Source of the DNA: Aerococcaceae bacterium zg-1292
GTDB taxonomy: Bacteria; Bacillota; Bacilli; Lactobacillales; Aerococcaceae
Assembly: GCA_016126655.1 (NCBI GenBank)
Contig: CP065955.1
Coordinates: 2,302,001-2,366,000, forward strand
Direction of reading: 5' to 3'
DNA: 64,000 nt
Shown: positions 45,582 through 54,379 of the stretch, in pieces
Layout of the letters: the number at the start of each line of letters is the position of its first letter
Position numbering within the stretch: the first letter of the stretch is position 1
Program-made: the position numbers and the translations under genes
The notes under the pieces: model-generated
Seen by the model: only the letters and a program-made list of their open reading frames with translations
What the model was told of the DNA's origin: nothing
The model's database searches: none

Positions 45582-46922
45582 TTATACTATACCTAAACTT
45601 GCTAATATTGCGATAAATATCGAATTTATAAATGGAAAAGCAGCTCCTAACCAGAACTCATGGTAATATCCCTCTTTATGAGATAACTGAGTATAGTTTA
45701 AACGATTAATAACAGAACCATTGTGCGGCAAAGAATCCAGACCATAACATGAAATATTTACAACACGATGAATCACTTCAGGATGTATTCCCGCTTTCAA
45801 GAAACGTGGAGCAAAAATTTCTAAAGAAATTGCCTCTCCACCTGATGCTGACCCTGTAATACCCGCTACTAGGTTTGTTGCAATTGCCAATTGAATTAAA
45901 GGAGATCCAGGTATTTGATCTAAATTTGCAATTAAATATTCAAATCCAGGAGCCACTTTTACTATTCCTCCAAATCCCACTACTGCAGCAACATTCATGA
46001 TTGATTTCATAGTTGAATTTACGCCAGTACCAAGTGTATTTTTAATATTAATAAACTGATTAAAGTATAATACATAGCATACTAAACATCCCAGAGTTAG
46101 TGACAAATAAGGAGCTACTTTAAATACATTCATTGCTACAATTAATGTAACAGAAGGAATTAACGCTTTAATGAAATCTATATTTGTTGTCTTTTTATCA
46201 ACTGCTTTCAGCGCTAAACTCCTTGAAGCCTTATCCATCAATTTCCCTGTTTTTTTAAACCCTTCATTTCGTTTCTCATTAATTTTTAACATAAAGAATA
46301 TATAAAGTGCACCAAATATAATTGACACTACAGCAGCAATAATCCCCAACCATGGTCCAGCCATTGGAGTCGTTCCTAAATACTCTATCGGAATTAAATT
46401 CTGTAATGCTGGTGATCCGGGTAGAATAGCTGTCCACATTGACCCCCCATAAACTGTTACTGCAATAATAAAATGCCAAGGTATATCCATTTCTTTAAAT
46501 ATTCTGAAACAGATTGGTGCAACTGTAAAAATAACTACAAATCCACTTACGCCACCGAAAGATAAAATTGCAGTAATTAACGAAAGTCCCATCAAAACCC
46601 AAAACTTTGCGTTTTTTCCGCCAAACTGCATCGACCAACCAGCTATTTTATTCGCTATATCTTGTGCAGCACCACTATCACCAAGCATGGACCCCAGTAT
46701 GGTTGCGGGTAAGAAAATTAAAAAGTTACTCTTTGCAAAACCCGCAAAGGAAGTCGCAAAGGATTCTGTTAAACTTTCTGATAGAGGCAACCCTGAAAAT
46801 AAAATAACAACAACTGAAGCAACTGGCCCTAAAACTAAAATTGGTATTTGTTTAAAAGAACCAAAAATTAAAATAAATAGTGCCACAAATATACCGATTA
46901 AACTCAATAGTCCTAAATCCAT
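45582..46922 (-). CDS. GntP-type permease, probable glucarate uptake
   Basis: The 446-residue protein has about eleven to twelve hydrophobic segments and family motifs ILPGSPALQNLIP and CYGLDSLPHNGSVI, typical of the gluconate/hydroxybutyrate permease branch. As the first gene of the gud operon, divergent from cdaR, it should bring in glucarate or a related aldarate with H+ or Na+. This is not the MFS-type GudP found in many glucarate loci. AAAGGAG precedes the ATG. Confidence 0.82.
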   Translation of the reverse strand: MDLGLLSLIGIFVALFILIFGSFKQIPILVLGPVASVVVILFSGLPLSESLTESFATSFAGFAKSNFLIFLPATILGSMLGDSGAAQDIANKIAGWSMQFGGKNAKFWVLMGLSLITAILSFGGVSGFVVIFTVAPICFRIFKEMDIPWHFIIAVTVYGGSMWTAILPGSPALQNLIPIEYLGTTPMAGPWLGIIAAVVSIIFGALYIFFMLKINEKRNEGFKKTGKLMDKASRSLALKAVDKKTTNIDFIKALIPSVTLIVAMNVFKVAPYLSLTLGCLVCYVLYFNQFINIKNTLGTGVNSTMKSIMNVAAVVGFGGIVKVAPGFEYLIANLDQIPGSPLIQLAIATNLVAGITGSASGGEAISLEIFAPRFLKAGIHPEVIHRVVNISCYGLDSLPHNGSVINRLNYTQLSHKEGYYHEFWLGAAFPFINSIFIAILASLGIV

Positions 46923-47105
46923 AGTTTTACTCCTTTAATTTGATATATTAATAATAACGTTTCCAAGCACTTTGCTCAATGTTACACACAACAGTGTTTT
47001 ATATTAAATCACATTGATTTTTGTTATGTGTACCTGATTTATATTATTATCAATCGTTTTCCCTTCTCATTTTATGTTATACTGATTACCGAGAGGTGAA
47101 TGATG
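46923..47105. promoter_or_regulatory. Divergent gud/cdaR control region with a cre-like site
   Basis: TTGGAAACGTTATTA on the minus strand (46952-46966) approaches the cre consensus but lacks its final CA. A TATACT hexamer near 47079 may be the -10 of cdaR. CdaR sites cannot be named from sequence alone. The region would carry promoters in both directions. Confidence 0.4.
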
Positions 47106-48221
47106 ATGATTGATGTAAAGGTAGCGCAACATATTGTAGAAAGAATGAAAGGAATTATTAATCAAGAACTTAATTTTTTTTCGATTGATGGTATTATCAT
47201 AGCTAGCACTGACCCAATACGTATTGGACAATCAAGACACGAGGGAGCCAAAGTTGTATTAGAAACTCAGCAGCCGGTTATAATTGAATACGAAGGCCAA
47301 TTTGAAGGTGCTAAACAAGGAATTAATCTGCCTGTTATAATTGACCAGCAGATTATAGGAGTGATTGGTATCACAGGCAAGAAAGAAGAAGTTTTACATT
47401 TTGGTGAGATTATAAAACAGATGACCGAAGTTTTAATCCTAAATAATTCTGCAAGAGAATTATTATTTAATCGACGCAATATTAACCAAAATATTATTGA
47501 TTATGTTTTGCAACCATCTACAAACGAAAAACACACTATTGAGATGCTTTACGATATCGACTTTTCAACAGAACGTCAAGCAATTGTAGGCACAAATTTT
47601 AACGAAAAACAAATACACTTAATGGACGATATCTCTTCTATTTATTTGGAATTAGAGATGCTCATTGGAGAGCCACAACAGTCTTTTTTTGATATTCGAG
47701 GAAATACAATTACTATACTCTATACCAGCAAATCCATCAAACAAGCTGAGCAATTAACATTTCATATTCATAATATGCTAAAAAATAAATTCAACTTAAA
47801 CTTTATTTTCGGCATTGGAACAGTTGCTAGAAATGAAACTGAATTAAATGAAAGTATCAAACAAGCAAAATCTGCTATGCACTGGAATAGGATATTGGCT
47901 CAAAATCCTATACTCCACTATAAAGAAATGGGGTTCGGAATTGTATTAAATGACATCAAACAGATCAGTATTGAACACTATTTAAATTCTATTTTTAAAA
48001 AAAAGTCAGCTCAAGAAATTGATGAAATAGTTGAACTCATTTCGATTTACGAAAAACATAATGGTTCGATACAAAAATGTGCTGAGGAGCTATTTATCCA
48101 TAAAAACACTGTACAATATAAGTTAAATAAAATTAAAAATGATACTGGCTATTCACCTCGAATCTTATCTGAATATTTCATCTTAAAATTAGCTTCGATT
48201 CTCTATCTTTCTAACAAGTAA
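47106..48221 (+). CDS. cdaR: CdaR-family sugar-diacid regulator
   Basis: The protein of about 371 residues has the N-terminal sugar-diacid recognition domain (VAQHIVERMKGIINQELNFF, IGVIGITG) and a C-terminal PucR-type HTH (CAEELFIHKNTVQYKLNKI). CdaR activates glucarate, galactarate and glycerate genes when it binds these acids. It is divergent from the gud operon. Three consecutive ATG codons (47100, 47103, 47106) follow GAGGTG; the third has the best spacing but the exact start is uncertain. Confidence 0.9.
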   Translation: MIDVKVAQHIVERMKGIINQELNFFSIDGIIIASTDPIRIGQSRHEGAKVVLETQQPVIIEYEGQFEGAKQGINLPVIIDQQIIGVIGITGKKEEVLHFGEIIKQMTEVLILNNSARELLFNRRNINQNIIDYVLQPSTNEKHTIEMLYDIDFSTERQAIVGTNFNEKQIHLMDDISSIYLELEMLIGEPQQSFFDIRGNTITILYTSKSIKQAEQLTFHIHNMLKNKFNLNFIFGIGTVARNETELNESIKQAKSAMHWNRILAQNPILHYKEMGFGIVLNDIKQISIEHYLNSIFKKKSAQEIDEIVELISIYEKHNGSIQKCAEELFIHKNTVQYKLNKIKNDTGYSPRILSEYFILKLASILYLSNK

Positions 48222-48228
48222 CATATTA

Positions 48229-48260
48229 AAAGGAACTAAGACAGCCATCTTAGTTCCTTT
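48229..48260. terminator. Bidirectional terminator between cdaR and the decarboxylase operon
   Basis: A perfect 13-bp stem AAAGGAACTAAGA (48229-48241) with 48248-48260, 6-nt loop, and A/T-rich flanks. It separates convergent transcripts ending at 48221 and 48315. Confidence 0.8.
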
Positions 48261-48314
48261 AGCAATTCATATTCAGATATCTCTATATAATTATGTACTT
48301 ATATTTTATAGATT

Positions 48315-49445
48315 TTATGAAAAGAAGTTTAATAAAAGTCCGGCTGCAACAGCAGAGCCAATTACTCCTGCTACGTTTGGACCCATAGCATGCATCAGTA
48401 AGAAATTCGCTGGATTCGATTCTTGACCGACTTTCTGTGAAACACGGGCAGCCATAGGTACGGCAGATACACCAGCAGATCCAATTAATGGATTAATTTT
48501 TCCACCGCTAAATTTATACATAAGTTTTCCAAATAGTACTCCCGATGCTGTTCCTACAGAGAATGCTATTAACCCAAGTACTACAATCGAAATGGTTTGA
48601 GGTGTTAAAAACACATCTGCTTTCGCAGTTGCTCCGACCGTTACTCCCAATAAAATAGTAATTATATACATAAAAGTATCTGTTAAAACTGATGTTAATT
48701 TCGGTACAACACCAGACTCTTTAATTAAGTTCCCTAACATCAACATTCCAATTAATGCCGCTGCTGAAGGCAATAATAATATAGTAAAAATTATAACAAC
48801 AATAGGGAAAATTATTTTTTCCTTTTTCGAGACAGGTCGTAATTGTTCCATTTTAACCTCACGTTCTACTTTTGTTGTTAAAGCTTTCATAATCGGTGGT
48901 TGTATAATTGGAACCAAAGCCATATAAGAATAGGCAGCGATTGCAATTGAACCTAAGATATGTGGTGCTAATTGTGAAGTTAGATATAGTGCTGTTGGTC
49001 CATCTGCACCACCAATAATTGCAACAGAAGCAGCTTCTTGAGGTGTAAATGAAATACCGGGTATAAAATCATTTAAAATAAACGCACCAATAAAAGTAAA
49101 GAAAATACCAAATTGAGCTGCTGCACCTAAGAAAATACTTTTAGGATTAGCAATTAATGGACCAAAATCTGTACTTGCTCCAACACATAAGAAAATAAGT
49201 GGTGGATAAATTCCTAGTTTCGTTCCTTGGTATAAAAGATATAAAAACCCCCCTTCTTCCATTAACCCGCCAAACGGCAAGTTTGTTAGCAACATACCTG
49301 ATGCAATTGGAATTAATAAATATGGTTCATAACCTTTCGCAATTGCGAGATATAAAAATATACATGCAATTGCAATCATTATAACTACTTTTATATCCAA
49401 TCCGGCAAAGCCAGTACTTCGCCAAAAATCATATAATACATCCAT
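48315..49445 (-). CDS. Na+-translocating decarboxylase beta subunit (carboxybiotin decarboxylase)
   Basis: The 376-residue membrane protein matches the OadB/MmdB/GcdB family that decarboxylates carboxybiotin and exports Na+. Signatures are FLCVGASTDFGPLIANPKS, VAIIGGADGPTALYL with the Na+-site Asp, and NPLIGSAGVSAVPMAARVSQ near the C terminus. It is the last gene of the seven-gene operon starting with the CoA-transferase. AAGGAGAG precedes the ATG. With the biotin protein and alpha and small subunits upstream the complex is complete. Confidence 0.95.
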   Translation of the reverse strand: MDVLYDFWRSTGFAGLDIKVVIMIAIACIFLYLAIAKGYEPYLLIPIASGMLLTNLPFGGLMEEGGFLYLLYQGTKLGIYPPLIFLCVGASTDFGPLIANPKSIFLGAAAQFGIFFTFIGAFILNDFIPGISFTPQEAASVAIIGGADGPTALYLTSQLAPHILGSIAIAAYSYMALVPIIQPPIMKALTTKVEREVKMEQLRPVSKKEKIIFPIVVIIFTILLLPSAAALIGMLMLGNLIKESGVVPKLTSVLTDTFMYIITILLGVTVGATAKADVFLTPQTISIVVLGLIAFSVGTASGVLFGKLMYKFSGGKINPLIGSAGVSAVPMAARVSQKVGQESNPANFLLMHAMGPNVAGVIGSAVAAGLLLNFFS

Positions 49446-49477
49446 CTGTAATCTCTCCTTATCCCTAGTTTTCTAAG

Positions 49478-49876
49478 TTAGTCTAAGGTAATGAGAGCAT
49501 CACCTGTGTTGACTGCAGCTCCTTTTGAAGTATTAATAGTTGAAACTTTTGTGTCTCGTGGTGCTACAATTTCATTTTCCATTTTCATTGCTTCCAAAAC
49601 TAAAAGTGGTTGTCCTGCTTTTACTAAGTCTCCTACAGATACTAATACATCAATGACTGTTCCTGGCATAGGAGCACTAATAATTTCCCCGTCAGAAGCC
49701 ACTGAAGCTGTAGGTGCTTCCACCTTAGAAGTAGATGGTCGCGATGTAGTTGGTATTGAACTTGGAATAGATGGTTTAGGAACTGACAGTGTTTTCGCAG
49801 CAGAACTTGTACCTCCTGCTTCTTCAATTTCTACCTCATATACATTTCCATTAATTTTTACATTATACTTCTTCAT
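49478..49876 (-). CDS. Biotin carboxyl carrier subunit of the Na+-pumping decarboxylase
   Basis: The 132-residue protein has an N-terminal strand MKKYNVKINGNVYEVEIEE, a flexible Pro/Ser/Thr/Ala linker (about 22-62) and a biotinyl domain with the acceptor Lys98 in EAMKMENEI. It shuttles the carboxyl group from the alpha subunit to the membrane beta subunit. It lies between the gamma/delta-type gene and the beta gene with short gaps. A biotin ligase must be encoded elsewhere. Confidence 0.95.
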   Translation of the reverse strand: MKKYNVKINGNVYEVEIEEAGGTSSAAKTLSVPKPSIPSSIPTTSRPSTSKVEAPTASVASDGEIISAPMPGTVIDVLVSVGDLVKAGQPLLVLEAMKMENEIVAPRDTKVSTINTSKGAAVNTGDALITLD

Positions 49877-49893
49877 TATTTATATTCCTCCCG

Positions 49894-50262
49894 CTATATT
49901 TTACGATGAACATTGCCTTGGCGTCCAGACATCGCCCATGAACTCATTTCATTTGGTATTTTTCGTATATTGCGAACCACGAAAGCATCAGCAGATAAAC
50001 CACTGTATTCTTCTATTGCAGCAATTATTGCTGCAACTTCTAATTCAAAGTGTTTTTTATCTTTTGATGAGTTTGAAGTGTTCTCAACACTATCTATTTT
50101 TTCAATTTTTTTTGTTCTTTTATTTCCTTTTTCTTCAGTCCCTATGTACTTAAAAAGACCTAATATGCCTGCGATTGCAGCAAGTGCAGCGAATACGATC
50201 AGCATACTAAAAATGGTAACATATAAGGCTTCGGCTAATGTAACACCATCTGATACATTCAT
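49894..50262 (-). CDS. Small membrane subunit of the decarboxylase (OadG/MmdD type)
   Basis: The 122-residue protein has one N-terminal membrane helix (ALYVTIFSMLIVFAALAAIAG), a charged linker and a C-terminal segment ELEVAAIIAAIEEYSG followed by SSWAMSGRQGNVHRK. This matches the delta subunit of methylmalonyl-CoA or glutaconyl-CoA decarboxylases, which tethers the alpha subunit to the membrane beta subunit. AAGGTG precedes the ATG. Position between the alpha and biotin genes fits. Confidence 0.85.
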   Translation of the reverse strand: MNVSDGVTLAEALYVTIFSMLIVFAALAAIAGILGLFKYIGTEEKGNKRTKKIEKIDSVENTSNSSKDKKHFELEVAAIIAAIEEYSGLSADAFVVRNIRKIPNEMSSWAMSGRQGNVHRKI

Positions 50263-50279
50263 TTACTTCACCTTACTTT

Positions 50280-51827
50280 CTACAATGGCATATTGCCGTG
50301 TTTCTTAGCCGGTCGATTCTCTCTCTTGTCTGATAGCATATCAAATGCTGAGATCAAACGTTTACGAGTTATTGAAGGCTCTAAAATATCATCAACATAA
50401 CCTAATCCTGCAGCTGTATATGGATTTGCCACTTCTGCACGATACTCTTCAATTTTTTTAGCTCGCGTCGTTACTGGATCATCTGAATCTTTAATTTCTT
50501 TTCTAAATATAATATTTGCAGCCCCATCAGGTCCCATTACAGCAATTTCAGCATTTGGCCACGCATATACTAAATCTGCTTTTAAATGTTTAGAACACAT
50601 TGCAATATAAGCTCCGCCATAGGCCTTACGTAAAATGATAGTTACTTTCGGCACAGTCGCCTCTGAATATGCATACAGCATTTTCGCGCCATGACGAATA
50701 ATACCATTATGTTCTTGTCCGGTTCCAGGTAAAAATCCAGGAACATCGACTAGAGTTAACAAAGGAATATTAAATGAATCACATGTTCGAATAAAGCGTG
50801 CTGCTTTATCTGATGCATCAATATCTAAGCACCCAGCTAAATAATTTGGTTGATTCGCTACTACTCCTATCGTTTGACCATTTAATCTAATGTAACCAAT
50901 TACTATATTTCTAGCAAATAATGGCTGCACCTCAAAAAATTGACCGTCATCAGAAAGTTCTTTAATTATTTCTAAAATATCATACGGTTTATTTGGATTC
51001 TCAGGAATTAATTCATTTAAACACTCACTTACACGATTTAAATCATCTGTTGCATCGTATCTTGGAGCATTTTCCATATTATTTGATGGTAAATAACTTA
51101 ATAATTCCTTAATATGCGCGATTGCTTCATCTTCTGTTTCATCCATAAAATGAGCCACTCCTGAAGTAGCGTTATGCGTACGAGCGCCACCCAAAGTATC
51201 TGCAGAAACAATTTCCCCAGTTACTGTTTTGATTACCTCTGGTCCTGTGATAAACATTTGACTAGTTTTATCTACCATAAAAATAAAATCAGTTAATGCA
51301 GGTGAATAAGTAGCTCCTCCAGCACAAGGTCCCATAATAACCGAAATTTGCGGAATCACACCTGAAGCCATTGAGTTTGCAAAGAAAATATCTCCAAATC
51401 CTTTTAAAGAACCTACACCTTCTTGTATACGTGCACCTCCAGAATCATTAATACCGATAATCGGTGCTCCTACTTTAGCAGCTAGTGTCTGCGCTTTAAC
51501 AATTTTAGCAGCATGCATTTCCCCAAGCGAACCTCCAATAACGGTAAAATCTTGTGAATAGCAATAGACCAAACGACCATCAATAGTTCCGTAACCTATA
51601 ACAACACCATCGCCAGTTGGTCGTTTCTTATCCATTCCGAAACTGTGAGAACGATGTTCAACGAAGGTGTCCAATTCAACAAAAGAGCCTTCGTCAAACA
51701 ATTTTTCAATACGTTCTCTCGCTGTATATTTTCCTTTAGCATGTTGTTTATCAATTGCTGCTTGTCCGCCACCCAAACTTATCTGTCTTTTACGTTTATT
51801 TAATTCATCAATTTTTTCTTTTGACAT
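50280..51827 (-). CDS. Acyl-CoA carboxyltransferase alpha subunit, proposed malonyl-CoA decarboxylase
   Basis: The 515-residue protein is of the PccB/MmdA carboxyltransferase family: GGGQAAIDKQHAKGKYTARER at the start, GINDSGGARIQEG, IMGPCAGGATYSPALTDF and VPGFLPGTGQEHNGIIRHGA. It takes the carboxyl from a malonyl-type CoA ester onto biotin. At the position of the acyl-CoA carboxylase specificity residue (Asp422 of Streptomyces PccB, Ile in the acetyl-CoA enzyme) it has Ile408 (GGAYIAMCSK), so acetyl/malonyl-CoA is allowed. MadLM and a CoA-transferase beside it point to malonyl-CoA; methylmalonyl-CoA cannot be excluded. Confidence 0.88.
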   Translation of the reverse strand: MSKEKIDELNKRKRQISLGGGQAAIDKQHAKGKYTARERIEKLFDEGSFVELDTFVEHRSHSFGMDKKRPTGDGVVIGYGTIDGRLVYCYSQDFTVIGGSLGEMHAAKIVKAQTLAAKVGAPIIGINDSGGARIQEGVGSLKGFGDIFFANSMASGVIPQISVIMGPCAGGATYSPALTDFIFMVDKTSQMFITGPEVIKTVTGEIVSADTLGGARTHNATSGVAHFMDETEDEAIAHIKELLSYLPSNNMENAPRYDATDDLNRVSECLNELIPENPNKPYDILEIIKELSDDGQFFEVQPLFARNIVIGYIRLNGQTIGVVANQPNYLAGCLDIDASDKAARFIRTCDSFNIPLLTLVDVPGFLPGTGQEHNGIIRHGAKMLYAYSEATVPKVTIILRKAYGGAYIAMCSKHLKADLVYAWPNAEIAVMGPDGAANIIFRKEIKDSDDPVTTRAKKIEEYRAEVANPYTAAGLGYVDDILEPSITRKRLISAFDMLSDKRENRPAKKHGNMPL

Positions 51828-51853
51828 ATCTTATGTTCTCCTTACTTCTACTT

Positions 51854-52612
51854 TTAGAAAAGTGCATTTATTATCATATATCCAATAGAGGGACATAATA
51901 AGCTGCCTAATCCTGTATAAAATGTTGCTGTCATTGCTCCGTAGGGAACTAATTCCGGGTCAACAGTTGCCAATCCTCCCGCAACTCCACTAGTAGACCC
52001 TACTAGACCTCCATAAACCATTGCAGCAGTTGGATTATTTAATTTAATAATTGGTGCTATAAATGGTGTAATAATAATAGCTAGAACCGACTTTATGACA
52101 CCAGCAGCAATTGAGATTACTATAACCTCTGAGCTAGCTCCTAGGGCTGTACCAACAACCGGTCCTACTACAAATGTTGCTGCTCCACCTCCGATTGTCG
52201 CCATATCCACTGCACTTTGATATCCCATCCAATAAGCAACAAGTGCACCAATAAAGAATGATGAAGCTACACCTAGTAATAAAGCAATAATCCCTGGTAA
52301 GCCAGCCTTTTTAATATTATTAATATCTGCACCAAATGCTGTTGAAATGATTGCATAATCACGGAACATGCCACCACCAAGAAGACCAACACCTGCCAAC
52401 CAAGCAGTATCGGATACACCTTTTTCACCGCCGGTAAATACACCAGCAAAATAAGCTAAAACTAATCCTATAAGTATTGCAATTGCTGAAGCCATATTTT
52501 TTTGACGAATGACTTTTGAAAGAAATTTTCCAAGTGCCATTACAAATGCAACGTACATAAAAGCACCAACTAGTTCATACGAAGTAAAGATTTTATTAAT
52601 TATTTCCATCAT
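51854..52612 (-). CDS. madM: Malonate transporter subunit MadM
   Basis: The 252-residue hydrophobic protein resembles MadM, the larger subunit of the two-gene malonate:Na+ symporter known from Malonomonas rubra. Conserved-looking stretches are LLGGGMFRDYAIISTAFGAD, GGGAATFVVGPVVGTALGAS and GGLVGSTSGVAGGLATVDPELVPYG. It is preceded by madL (18 nt) and followed by the carboxyltransferase gene. The MadLM pair is the strongest pointer to malonate as substrate. Confidence 0.88.
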   Translation of the reverse strand: MMEIINKIFTSYELVGAFMYVAFVMALGKFLSKVIRQKNMASAIAILIGLVLAYFAGVFTGGEKGVSDTAWLAGVGLLGGGMFRDYAIISTAFGADINNIKKAGLPGIIALLLGVASSFFIGALVAYWMGYQSAVDMATIGGGAATFVVGPVVGTALGASSEVIVISIAAGVIKSVLAIIITPFIAPIIKLNNPTAAMVYGGLVGSTSGVAGGLATVDPELVPYGAMTATFYTGLGSLLCPSIGYMIINALF

Positions 52613-52630
52613 AGCGTTGCCCCTTTATTA

Positions 52631-52990
52631 TTATTCACGGCTTAATTTTGAAATAACTGGAACAAGGCCAAGCGCAGCCAATATAGCCAATGCACCTGCT
52701 AAAATTGCAACCAGTCCGCTTTCTAAAGCTCCTTTTACATTCTGAATGGAAGACATCGCAACCACAATTGGAATGTATAAACTACTTAAAAATTTAATTC
52801 CATTAGATGTTTTTGTATTTAATGGTGTGCCTCTTTTTTCAAGATGAGCCATCAACAAAATTAATATTATCATTGAGAACCCAACTCCACCTACATCTCC
52901 ATTAATCCCTAAAAGTGAGCCTAACAAACGTCCGATAAACGACCCAATAAACATGCAAACGCCCACGATTCCTAACCCGTAAATTTCCAT
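52631..52990 (-). CDS. madL: Malonate transporter subunit MadL
   Basis: The 119-residue protein has about four hydrophobic segments and a glycine-rich start (YGLGIVGVCMFIGSFIGRLLG, then GINGDVGGVGFSMIILIL) typical of MadL, the small subunit of the malonate carrier. GAGGTG precedes the ATG. It sits between the CoA-transferase and madM, which fits a Na+-coupled uptake system for malonate or a close analogue such as tartronate. Confidence 0.87.
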   Translation of the reverse strand: MEIYGLGIVGVCMFIGSFIGRLLGSLLGINGDVGGVGFSMIILILLMAHLEKRGTPLNTKTSNGIKFLSSLYIPIVVAMSSIQNVKGALESGLVAILAGALAILAALGLVPVISKLSRE

Positions 52991-53022
52991 AATTATTCAC
53001 CTCAATAGCATTAATTAAATAG

Positions 53023-54207
53023 CTAAATTGCGCCTTCCTCACGTAATCTTTGAATTTCATTTTCAGAGTATCCTAAATTCATTAAAATATCCTCTGTATC
53101 CTCACCTAATACGGGAGCTGCTTTTCTAATATAGCCTTGTGTTTCACTCATTTTTATTGGAACACCAGGCAAGAATGTTTGACCAGCAACAGGGTGATTA
53201 ACTTCTAGAATCATTTCTCTAGCTTTAATTTGTGGGTCATTAACCACCATTTCAATATTATTGATTGGACCATTTGGTACACCTGCCTCATCTAAAAGCG
53301 TTTGCCATTCTTGAGTTGTTTTTTTCTTCGTCTCCTCTGTTATTAATGCTATCATTTCATCATAGTTTTCACCACGTAGTGGGTTAGTTTTAAATCTTGG
53401 ATCATCTGCTACCGATTCGTCTCCAAATACATGCCATAATTTTCTGAATAAATTATCATTACCTGCAGCAATCATTATTTCGCCATCTACCGTCTCAAAT
53501 GGCTGGAACGGGAAGATAGATGTATGTACATTTCCCGCTGGCTTCGGTGAAGTCCCTGTAGCAAAGTACCGTGCAACAGCGTTTTCTAATATTGCAACTT
53601 GACCGTCTAACATTGCAACATCCACTTTTTGACCTTTTCCTGTTTCATTTCGGTAATTTAACGCTCCTAAAATTCCTATTGCTGTAAAAAGACCAGCGGT
53701 AACATCACCGATAGAAGGGCCTACTCGTGTTGGGCGTCCATCTTTTTCACCAGTGATACTCATAATGCCACCCATTGCTTGAACAACACCATCATACGCA
53801 GGACGTTTACTGTATGGACCTGAGTGTCCAAAACCTGAAGAAGCAGCATAAATTAATTTTGGATTAATTTCTCTCAATACATCGTACCCTAATCCCAATT
53901 TTTCCATCGTTCCTGGACGAAAGTTTTCGACTAATACATCCGCTTCTTTAATCAATTTAATAAGTATTTCTTTGGCATCTTCATTTTTCAAATTCAGTGT
54001 CAAACTGCGTTTATTTCGATTAATACTCATAAAATAAGCCGATTCTCCATTTACGTAAGGTCCATACGCACGAGAATCGTCCCCTTTACCAGGCATTTCA
54101 ATTTTCAATACATCTGCACCCATATCTGCCAATAACATTGTGGCATAAGGTCCAGCTAAAACACGTGTCATATCCACAACTTTTAATCCTTGCAATGCTT
54201 GTTCCAT
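53023..54207 (-). CDS. Family III (CaiB/BaiF) CoA-transferase, proposed malonate activation
   Basis: The 394-residue protein has family III hallmarks: MTRVLAGPYATMLLADMGAD, VLVENFRPGTMEKLGLGY and the catalytic Asp167 in GPSIGDVTAGL. These enzymes swap CoA between carboxylates through an aspartyl-CoA thioester. As first gene of the operon it should move CoA from acetyl-CoA (or another ester) to malonate. The ATG at 54207 follows GAGGAGGAAAAA; the frame extends to 54333 without a site and crosses the operator. The actual CoA donor is not visible from sequence. Confidence 0.88.
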   Translation of the reverse strand: MEQALQGLKVVDMTRVLAGPYATMLLADMGADVLKIEMPGKGDDSRAYGPYVNGESAYFMSINRNKRSLTLNLKNEDAKEILIKLIKEADVLVENFRPGTMEKLGLGYDVLREINPKLIYAASSGFGHSGPYSKRPAYDGVVQAMGGIMSITGEKDGRPTRVGPSIGDVTAGLFTAIGILGALNYRNETGKGQKVDVAMLDGQVAILENAVARYFATGTSPKPAGNVHTSIFPFQPFETVDGEIMIAAGNDNLFRKLWHVFGDESVADDPRFKTNPLRGENYDEMIALITEETKKKTTQEWQTLLDEAGVPNGPINNIEMVVNDPQIKAREMILEVNHPVAGQTFLPGVPIKMSETQGYIRKAAPVLGEDTEDILMNLGYSENEIQRLREEGAI

Positions 54208-54325
54208 AAATTTTTCCTCCTCAAAATCATTCACTCTAATAATATAATGCTCCATACGGAAACCCCTTACATATAATGATAACATTGACCTCCTTGCGAG
54301 TCTAATATATAATAAGTCAATAGAA

Positions 54326-54343
54326 TATAACAATTTGGTTATA
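54326..54343. promoter_or_regulatory. LysR-type operator candidate between the CoA-transferase and lysR genes
   Basis: TATAAC-N6-GTTATA is a perfect dyad in the 172-bp divergent region. It overlaps a TATAAT (54340-54345) that fits as the lysR -10. On the other strand its TTGTTA could serve as the -35 of the operon, with TATATT 18 bp on. This arrangement suits autoregulation with activation of the operon. Confidence 0.55.
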
Positions 54344-54379
54344 ATAGACGTTATTTATTATAAGTAAAGGAGTATCGAT

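Noticed and set aside
49491-50153. Plus-strand 220-codon open frame
   Set aside because: It is antisense to the biotin carrier and small-subunit genes, has no ribosome binding site and reads as low-complexity shadow sequence.
48315-51827. Oxaloacetate decarboxylase (OadABG) or citrate fermentation cluster
   Set aside because: The alpha subunit is a PccB/MmdA-type carboxyltransferase and not the HMG-CoA-lyase-like OadA. The biotin protein is separate, no citrate lyase genes are present, and MadLM plus a CoA-transferase point to a CoA ester of malonate.
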